A program made the position numbers and the translations under genes. A model generated the notes under the pieces. The model was not told the DNA's origin. It did no database searches and saw nothing but the letters and a program-made list of their open reading frames with translations. A stretch of 64,000 nt of DNA. Source: Carnegiea gigantea (taxonomy: Eukaryota; Streptophyta; Magnoliopsida; Caryophyllales; Cactaceae). Positions 57,563 through 64,000 of this stretch are shown one piece after another (positions within the stretch are counted from its first letter, which is position 1; the number at the start of each line of letters is the position of its first letter). Where the stretch lies: the NCBI GenBank assembly GCA_029747015.1, contig JAKOGI010001360.1, forward strand, positions 1-64,000, read 5' to 3'.

Positions 57563-58330
57563 TTATAATTCTTCCACTTTGAGAATCCTAAAGTCGATAG
57601 CAAATTCATCACTTGGTAATCCAAGATAAATACACTCCTTTATTTTCGAATCAAGTTTGGCTTGCTCATCGTTAGGAACATGGATGAATGCTCGACAGTT
57701 AAACACTTCCAGGTAGTTATATGATACCATCTCTCTAGACCAAATTTCCTCTGGGATAGTAGCATGCAAAAAAACTGATAGTGAAAGCTTAATCATGTTA
57801 ATGACAGTTTTCATGGCATCTTCCCAAAAGGACTTAGGGAGTTCAGTAGAGAAATCATACATCAGACTCTTTCTTTGATAGTGCGATTGCTAAGGTGTCT
57901 TCAATGGCGTTTTCTCCAACCTGATCCCATGCAACTTGCAATATGTTTTAGAGGGACCATAGTATTCTCTCCTCTGCTCGAATGCTCTTTAATTTTTGTC
58001 CAATTTCACGTTTCACCGTAGCGTGAAACTTCTTGAGTGCTTCAAATACTTGGTCCTTTGTTTTTAGTAAAGAGACTCGAACCTTTCTTGAGTGGTCGTC
58101 GATAAAAATAACAAAGTATAATGCTCCTCCAAGTGACCTTTTAGTCATAGAGCATACATCACTATGAACCAGATCAAGAATGTACTTTCTTTTACTGGGT
58201 TAGACATTTTTATGAAATGCCATCCTATGTTGTTTGCCAGCTAAACAATCTGTGCAAGGTTCATGTGATTTGCCTTTTATGTTGGGAATAAGCTCTTTTC
58301 TGACAAGGATCTGCAATCCATTTTCACTCA
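57563..58330 (-). pseudogene. copia-3 integrase
   Basis: Core fragment LYFVIFIDDHSRKVRVSLLK and VFEALKKFHATVKREIGQKL (57948-58148). After a shift, the later part at 57563-57862: LPKSFWEDAMKTVINMI, VFNCRAFIHVPNDEQAKLD and KECIYLGLPSDEFA. Zinc-binding Cys/His traces occur near 58210-58330. Several breaks. Confidence 0.8.
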
Positions 58331-58914
58331 TGTGTTCAAGTCTTTTGTGTCATAACTCTAAATTCGAGTTGTGATAGGCAACATTAACCTCCCCATTCCA
58401 TAAGTTTCCTTGCTTAAAGTACAAGGAACCTTCCTTTTCTCGTTTAACAAAGATTAGACGTCTTTTGGTGAGCTTTCGTATTCCACCAAAGTGATTAACC
58501 AAACTAGCATCATCAAGTTTTCCAGCTGACATATGATTGAGGTGCATGTTCAGAACATGCCTCACATCTATTAACATGAACTTGCATCATGTGTTGGTTA
58601 TTAAGGGGATGTCCTATATTGACCTTACCAAAATCACCATCTTGATAAGATGAGAAAAAATGTTTATGTGGAGTGACATGTAAGGCAGCACCAACGGCAA
58701 CAATTCATAAACAATCATCATATGCTAGATTGAGATGATTTTGTTATCCAATGAAGAACACATGATTGTCATCCTTTACTACAATGGCAGTAGTGGTTTT
58801 CTCTTCTTTCTTACGTTCAGTCTGATCTGGCTTAATTTTATAGCCATCTAGTCTCTCTTGTAATGTCAAACAATCAAATTTTTTTATGACTTGGCTTGCC
58901 ATAGTGATAACAAA
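58331..58914 (-). pseudogene. copia-3 protease and integrase pre-domain
   Basis: The frame 58350-58577 reads VRHVLNMHLNHMSAGKLDD, RLIFVKREKEGSLYFKQG and GEVNVAYHNSNLEL, the copia stretch between protease and integrase (VLHVPDMRLNLIS in the family). The protease active-site region around 58680-58760 is recognisable only by position and a FIGxQNH-like piece. Decayed. Confidence 0.68.
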
Positions 58915-59640
58915 CTAGTTCAGGGCGAGATTTAGATTTCTCTCTAGACTTATTACGTCCTTTATTTCTCCTGTAGTTCTTAGCAATACCACAGTTGCCA
59001 ACAAAATTAGCTTCAGATTGTACTGAAATGCCTTTTTTTCCCTCCTTACTTCTTCATTTAGGAGACTATTAGCCATAGTATCCATAATGAGTTTTCCTAT
59101 TAGGGTGGAATCACTCACTGTAACTGCTAATGTGTCCCAACTTTCAGGCAATGAACTGAGAAGCAGTAATGCCTGTAACTTATCATCAAGTTTCATTTCG
59201 GTTTTTTCCGATTGGTTTATAGGCCCCCTGAAATCATTCAAGTGCTCAATCATATTTTAAAAATCGCCATTATATTGGAGCTTCACCAATGATCTTATGA
59301 GCCGAGCTTTGTCACATGGTGTCTTCTTCTGGATCAGGTACTTAAGATTTGTCCAAAGAAGATATGCATTATCAAACGTTATCACATGCTCAAACAAACC
59401 TTGGTCTATGTGCTTCCGGATTATTGCAACTGCCTTATGATTTAACAACTTCCATTCATTTTCATTTTTACTTCTTGGCATATTTTTATTAAAAATATGC
59501 TTAGAATGGCTTTTGCAAATCAGATGGTCATCCATGACAGCCTTCCAGTAGGAGTAATTGTCTGCAGTAAGTTTGATCATGTCACCATCATAAGTGACGA
59601 TTCCCTCCATCTTGATTACACAGGAATATGGTTGCTCCAC
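58915..59640 (-). pseudogene. copia-3 Gag
   Basis: Begins MEQPYSCVIKMEGIVTYDGD and has LTADNYSYWKAVMDDHLICK, WKLLNHKAVAIIRKHID, LLWTNLKYLIQKKTPCDKAR and LIRSLVKLQYNGDF. One stop (59257-59259) then interrupts, and the same frame continues MIEHLNDFRGPINQSEKTEM and LQALLLLSSLPESWDTLAVT. This is the UBN2-type Gag of plant copia. The zinc knuckle expected at the end has lost its pattern. Only one stop separates two otherwise open halves. Confidence 0.86.
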
Positions 59641-60229
59641 TGGCTCTGATCACTATTGTGGAAAGGCAGATTAATAATGTGGAAGCAAATTCTTCGCCTC
59701 TTTATGCAAGTAAGATAGATAATTAAAAATGAAGAAAAAAATTATAGATGTGGACACTTGAATCTTTATGCGGAGAACTCTCTAAATGATGGTAAAAACC
59801 ACAATTATCAGTCCAAAAGGTACTTTCACTATTTTATTGTAGGATTATAAATGTTGTCTTTTCTAAATAATAGAGAGGGTAACTCTTAATACTTTACTCG
59901 GTTATGATGGGAGACAAAAATACCTCTCACCCAACTGAGGTGGAAACCAATTTTGGTCGTACACTCTCAAGTGTTTCTTCCACTTGATTGTGTTTTCTTT
60001 CTCTTTTTGTTGTATTGTGTAAAGAAAGGTAATGCCTTTATTTAAGGAGGTTTTGGAAGAATTATTATCAAGGAAAACCTCTCTACTAAAGAAACACATC
60101 ATTCTTCCTAATAATAAAAATAAGTTTTGAATAGCTCCTTAATGTTTCCTCTATTTTTTTTTCTTTTCTCTCTCTTCTTTTTGGCTTTGTTTAGTTATGA
60201 GAACTTTTACCAATTAAGGAATCCCTACA
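59641..60229 (-). repeat. copia-3 5' LTR with adjacent primer site
   Basis: The LTR starts near 59654 (TATTGTGGAAAGGC, mutated from TGTTAGGAAAAGGC) and ends TCCCTACA at 60229, followed by GTAAT. TGGCTCTGAT (59641-59650) just before it is the decayed complement of the initiator tRNA-Met primer site. The frame at 59902-60102 is LTR sequence. Confidence 0.87.
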
Positions 60230-60234
60230 GTAAT

Positions 60235-61287
60235 AAAGTATGCATATTATGCAATCCTTTTCTATTAATACATATTTTTTTGCCTTAAATTGATGTTTTG
60301 ATGAAATCTATTGACAGATACTATAAACATCTACATCTATGTTTTGTGTCAAATTGAGTTTTAAAAAACTTGCCTATCATGAAGTGGACATGATTGGACT
60401 TCTAGCTCTATAATTGAGGATTTCAATGTCACAGTCTCTTAATCTAATGGTTGAAACTTTTTTCCAATAATGTTTTTTCCTTTTTTCCGCTGGTAGTCAT
60501 TGGTGGTGAAGTTTAATCATTTCATCACGAGTGGTAAAATCTTTTGATATTTAGAAGGTAGGCCTTCAGATAAACTACAAGATTAGAGTCTCTCTTCGAG
60601 TTATAGAGAATCCACATTTAGAAGGATAGTGTGGCTGGGACAGGAAGTCGACCGGGGGAAGGAGAAGGTTAAGTCAACATCAGTGTGATCAATAATGAAG
60701 TAAATGCATTATGTTCATCATAAAACATATTCTGGAGCATTCATTTCTAGACATTCATTGTGCCCTCAAATTTAGGCTGAACTACATAGTGCAACAACCA
60801 GAGTAGCTTTTTCAGCTTTTGTTTATGATATGAATTTATAGATATTAATATCTTTTTAACTTGTGTTGTATATTCAATAATGAATTTTTATCGGTTTCCC
60901 ATAAGAAATAAATTTGCTTTCTTCATAAATCTCCAGGTAAATACTCATGAATTGCTGTAATTTAATTTGCTTAATTTTGATGTTTGATCGACAATAGATA
61001 TGAATATAAATTTATTGTAATTAGAAGGGAAAAAACAGCAAGTGTGGAAGTAATAACAACCTCAATGGCAAAACCATCAATAGAAAAGGGTTGTGCAGTT
61101 CGATTCAACTTTACATATACAAGTAGTTTTGTTATTGTTAATATTTTACTACATAGGTCTATCGCATGGATAATATTTAGGAGATTTTTCATCTTATGGT
61201 TAGCAAATTAATTAAGTCGGTTCTCCTTAAACACTAACTCTAAATTTACCCTCGCACAAGATTTTATCATTTATATATAAAGAATTT
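60235..61287. other. AT-rich spacer
   Basis: Non-coding sequence after copia-3. Opposed short frames near 60971-61211 have no family signature. I see no element termini. Confidence 0.5.
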
Positions 61288-61434
61288 CGTGTGACTAAAA
61301 GGTCATGGGTTCGAGCCTTGGAATCAGCCACTAACAAAGTTAGGATAGGCTGCCTAGATTACACCCCTTAGGGTGGGGCCCTTCCCCGGACCCTGCGTGA
61401 ACGTGGAATGCTTGTGCACGAGGCTGCCTTTTTT
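61288..61434 (+). mobile_element. Au-like SINE
   Basis: About 147 bp with a Pol III B box, GGTTCGAGCC (61308-61317), then GGAATCAGCC, TAGGCTGCCTAGATTACACC, GGCCCTTCCCCGGACCC, TGCACGAGGCTGCC and a T-run. This order matches what I remember of the Au SINE family of flowering plants. The A-box side looks shortened. Candidate target repeats ATATAAAGAATTT (61275-61287) and ATATAGAGGATTC (61435-61447) match at 10 of 13. Confidence 0.8.
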
Positions 61435-61654
61435 ATATAGAGGATTCACTAATACAGATTGGTTCAAGTGATTTGATTGTTTGAGTTAAGTAAGGTCTTG
61501 TGCTTGAGTCTTGTAAATGGAGAAAATCAATGATGGCAAAGTTCTATCCTTTTATGGGCCAATAGTAGTTCAAGTATGATAAAACAAGGTCCAAGCAACC
61601 AAAAAACATCATAGCAGTACATAATTTGGTAGGATGTTGTATGTTATGGTAGTA

Positions 61655-62357
61655 GGTTATGGATCCGACCCAGACTCGTTAGACTTGATCCAAATAAAAG
61701 GGTCTAGGTCCAGCCAAATGGGACTCGATGAATCCTAAGCGGGTCTGGGTTTGAGCGGCGCTGGTGGGGTCTAGATTTGGATTAGAAAAATTGAGACCCA
61801 AACCCAATTTGAGACCAAGTTAATACCCACTAATATTTTTTTCCAAAAAAAAAATTGAATGTGAAAACTCACTAAACTGTAATTTCATGTGACAAAAATC
61901 TTCTAAGTCTTGTTAGCCTGCATTTGCCACTTTCTCACATGTACACGCATGGTCACTACTTCTCGTCCTCAATCTCTGTTTACTCTCCTCACTTGATTAG
62001 TCACATCTCTCACTCTCTTGAACTCACTAGACCCAACTCTCTCACTTTGAAGGGGCATTATTTTTATATCAAACGTTAAATCTTTTAAATCCAATTGGTT
62101 ACTCATTAGAATGTGGGAACTCATGTTAGGATATGGAACAAAATAATAAATTCATTGCAAAAATTCTTCAATTTGAAAAATATGTGGGATCTATCAAAGA
62201 TCCATGGACTCGTTAGATTCATAATATCTGGGTCTGGACTTGGGTCACAACTATTTAGACCACCATAGAGTCTAGTCAGTCTAGATCCAGGTCCCAAAAA
62301 ATAAATGCGTCTGAATCTAGGTGGACTCGACTCAGATCCGATCCATTATCATCTCTA
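61655..62357. mobile_element. GGTC/GACC-rich hAT-like relic
   Basis: The left end (TAGGTTATGGATCCGACCC) and the complement of the right end (TAGAGATGATAATGGATCGG) share TATGGATC/TAATGGATC. Both subterminal zones are rich in GGGTC, GGTCT and GACCC-like motifs, with an AT-rich middle. This resembles hAT-3, but no 8-bp target duplication is visible, so the call is tentative. Confidence 0.5.
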
Positions 62358-62439
62358 GTACAACTAGATAACAATCAATTTCGATAAGAGGTAGGCGGAT
62401 GTCCAAGCAACCCAAATTGCAAGAATCAACATGATGGGA

Positions 62440-63400
62440 AGTTTCTCAATACGCTTGATTTGGTTTTATTATAAAGTGATTATAAATTGATTTTCTTTTT
62501 TTGTGAATAAAGAAAAGGAAAATCTTTATATAATAAATGCTAGGATGGGTAAAGTGCTGAGATTTCAGAATTCCAGGTTTGCTGTTGTCCTGTGCAATCC
62601 CGCCCAAACAGTAACCAAACTGTTATTTTTTATTTTTTAAACCAAGCAGTTACACTGAAATTGTGGAGTGGACAGCTGATATCTACAAATAGGGGGCTCA
62701 CGGTTACACCCAGTTACACCACATCCATAAACAGCAAAAGTGAAAACCACCCACACTGCAAAGTTCTGTATTCGAAAACTCTCTACTGGTCGACTGGCAT
62801 TGCAATTTGTTTTGCCACTCAGTGAATCTATCTTTGCACTCAGCGATTCTGTCTGATGAAGACAGATTGGGATCGACAACTGCACGTTGGGAAACTACTG
62901 GGTACGATCTTATGAGTTATACAGCTCATTGAAATCAAAGTATATCAGAAGGTAACACCGCAACACGTTTAGACATTACCGTATTTGAAACGATAAATCT
63001 TGCCAGCATTCTTATTTGTGACTCTTTATATGACAGATTGGAATCAACATATGCAAGTTTAGGGAATACCAGGTACAACCATTTCACTTATACATCAATT
63101 GTAGTCAATGTTTAAACACATAAATTCTGGCCTTATGGTCATTATTGTTTCCCTTTTCAGAATAGTTTGAGCAATAAAGGCACGCTCAGGGAACTTTGTA
63201 TCAAGACCACAATCACTTTACAGTGAAGAGGTATGACAGTGCCCCTCCAACCGAATTAGATTTTTACCGCGTATTATAGACACTCACTATGGTATGAATT
63301 GATGGCGCAGACTACAAGGACAACACAGACACCCCCTTTCGTGTATTGCATAACAAATCACAACATCAAGCGACACTGAAATTGGTCCAAATTTAGGTAT
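62440..63400. other. Spacer with diverged tandem units
   Basis: Two units begin GACAGATTGG at 62861 and 63032 (171 bp apart) and stay alignable for about 80-90 bp (GGGAA...GGTACNA...TTATAC). A third, weaker unit may start near 63166. Each unit shows AG before and GT after a short block, like tiny exons. No protein could be recognised, so no gene is called. Confidence 0.4.
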
Positions 63401-63489
63401 GTCCAACCTTCCATACCTCCACAAACCATATATGTGCGTTCCAATAAATTGGTAGGACATCATATGTAAAATTATTTATGAATGTGTAT

Positions 63490-63493
63490 ACAT

Positions 63494-63565
<72 letters not shown>

Positions 63566-63642
63566 GTACGTACATATATATATACACACACACACACACG
63601 TATGTGTACATATATATATATATATATACACACACAATAATA
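63490..63642. repeat. Compound CA/TA microsatellite
   Basis: Alternating (CA)n and (TA)n tracts. The two opposed open frames over it are simple-sequence artefacts. Confidence 0.92.
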
Positions 63643-63660
63643 TATGCACATCCCTCGTAG

Positions 63661-64000
63661 ACTACAGATATATATTCCTTAAATCAGGGCTACCCAACAC
63701 TAGATTTCCATACATTAAAACATTGGGTTAGGAACATTTCTTTACCATCACATCCGCAACAGAGGGGTGGCGCGTGCTCAACATGCGCCGCCGATGAAGG
63801 AGCCTACTCACTGCCTTCTTCCTCATTCGTCCTCCCAAACCTCCGAACCCAACCCATTCCAGAAAGTACAACACCAGGGCAACGAATGCACTTACACCAA
63901 CGCGCCTCCACCTTAGTGCGGCGTTGGCTGCGTGGGAGGCAATAATAATACAAAATTATTTACACTTAGTTGCTCCTAATGGAATATCATATGAGTCATA
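63661..64000. other. Window end, GC-richer unassigned block
   Basis: From about 63760 to 63940 base composition becomes clearly more GC-rich (GTGGCGCGTGC, GCGCCGCCG, GCGGCGTTGGC) than the surroundings. No open frame of convincing length is visible on either strand. It could be the edge of a host gene or another element beyond the window. Confidence 0.35.

Larger units (their letters stand above)
41507..60229 (-). mobile_element. Ty1/copia LTR retrotransposon copia-3, split by an Athila-like element
   Basis: LTRs at 41507-42097 and about 59654-60229 are flanked by the exact duplication GTAAT (41502-41506 and 60230-60234). Gag, protease, integrase, RT and RNase H follow on the minus strand from 59640. 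The frame is cut between the end of RT (CLCFGKEK, right side) and the start of RNase H (LLVGHTDAG, left side) by the 13.6-kb gypsy insertion at 42595-56150. Without it the element is about 5.2 kb. Many stops and shifts mark it as old. Confidence 0.92.

Noticed and set aside
63393..63660. Tyr/Ile/Thr-His repeat frames on both strands
   Set aside because: Simple CA/TA microsatellite translation.
1..64000. CRISPR array, bacterial operon or phage system
   Set aside because: No spaced identical repeats with unique spacers, no ribosome binding sites or operon-like frames. Every long coding stretch belongs to a eukaryotic transposable element.

Overview
The window looks like nuclear DNA of a flowering plant, probably from gene-poor heterochromatin. 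I find no convincing host protein-coding gene or structural RNA gene in 64 kb. The plant call rests on the mixture of Ty1/copia and Ty3/gypsy retrotransposons (including CRM-like and Athila-like types), initiator-tRNA-Met and tRNA-Asp-like primer sites, TTF-zinc-finger hAT transposons, a 176-bp-LTR TRIM and an Au-like SINE. Species cannot be told from this sequence. Most coding sequence belongs to transposable elements and carries stops or frameshifts.

Layout. (1) 1-6606: AT-rich spacer, then a TTF-type hAT transposon at 1142-4591 with recognisable inverted termini and an imperfect 8-bp target duplication, then more spacer. (2) 6607-29713: a minus-strand copia element (copia-1, target duplication GAATG) split inside its reverse transcriptase by an 18-kb plus-strand complex at 8088-26018. 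That complex consists of gag-only, non-autonomous LTR retrotransposons: five LTR copies (A to E), two gag genes, no pol. One of its LTRs (C) is itself split by a complete minus-strand Ty3/gypsy element at 13148-20708 (target duplication GTTTA), and another (B) carries a small TRIM. (3) 29908-32766: a short copia element (copia-2) lacking reverse transcriptase and RNase H. (4) 33220-34179: a 960-bp non-autonomous hAT with a perfect 8-bp target duplication. (5) 36989-40508: a copia remnant with two LTRs around only about 143 bp, one LTR split by a 2,027-bp GGGTC-rich hAT-type element (38326-40352, perfect target duplication). (6) 41507-60229: another minus-strand copia element (copia-3, target duplication GTAAT) split by a plus-strand Athila-like gypsy element (42595-56150, target duplication GTTTT), which is in turn split inside its integrase gene by a 2.98-kb LTR-like insertion (49824-52806). 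(7) 60235-64000: spacer with an Au-like SINE, a GGTC-rich hAT-like relic, a diverged tandem repeat and microsatellites.

The most interesting point is the 8-26 kb complex. The gag-only family and the full gypsy element inserted in it share gag blocks, primer site, polypurine context and long stretches of LTR sequence, including a CACGTG box at the same place. This looks like a non-autonomous family and its autonomous helper lineage, comparable to the known noaCRR/CRR pair of rice. The full element reads as CRM-like (centromeric chromovirus) from its RT and integrase C-terminus, so a pericentromeric origin is plausible but unproven.

Target duplications, LTR edges, primer sites and domain motifs were read directly from the sequence. 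Clade names come from remembered family features, not from a search.
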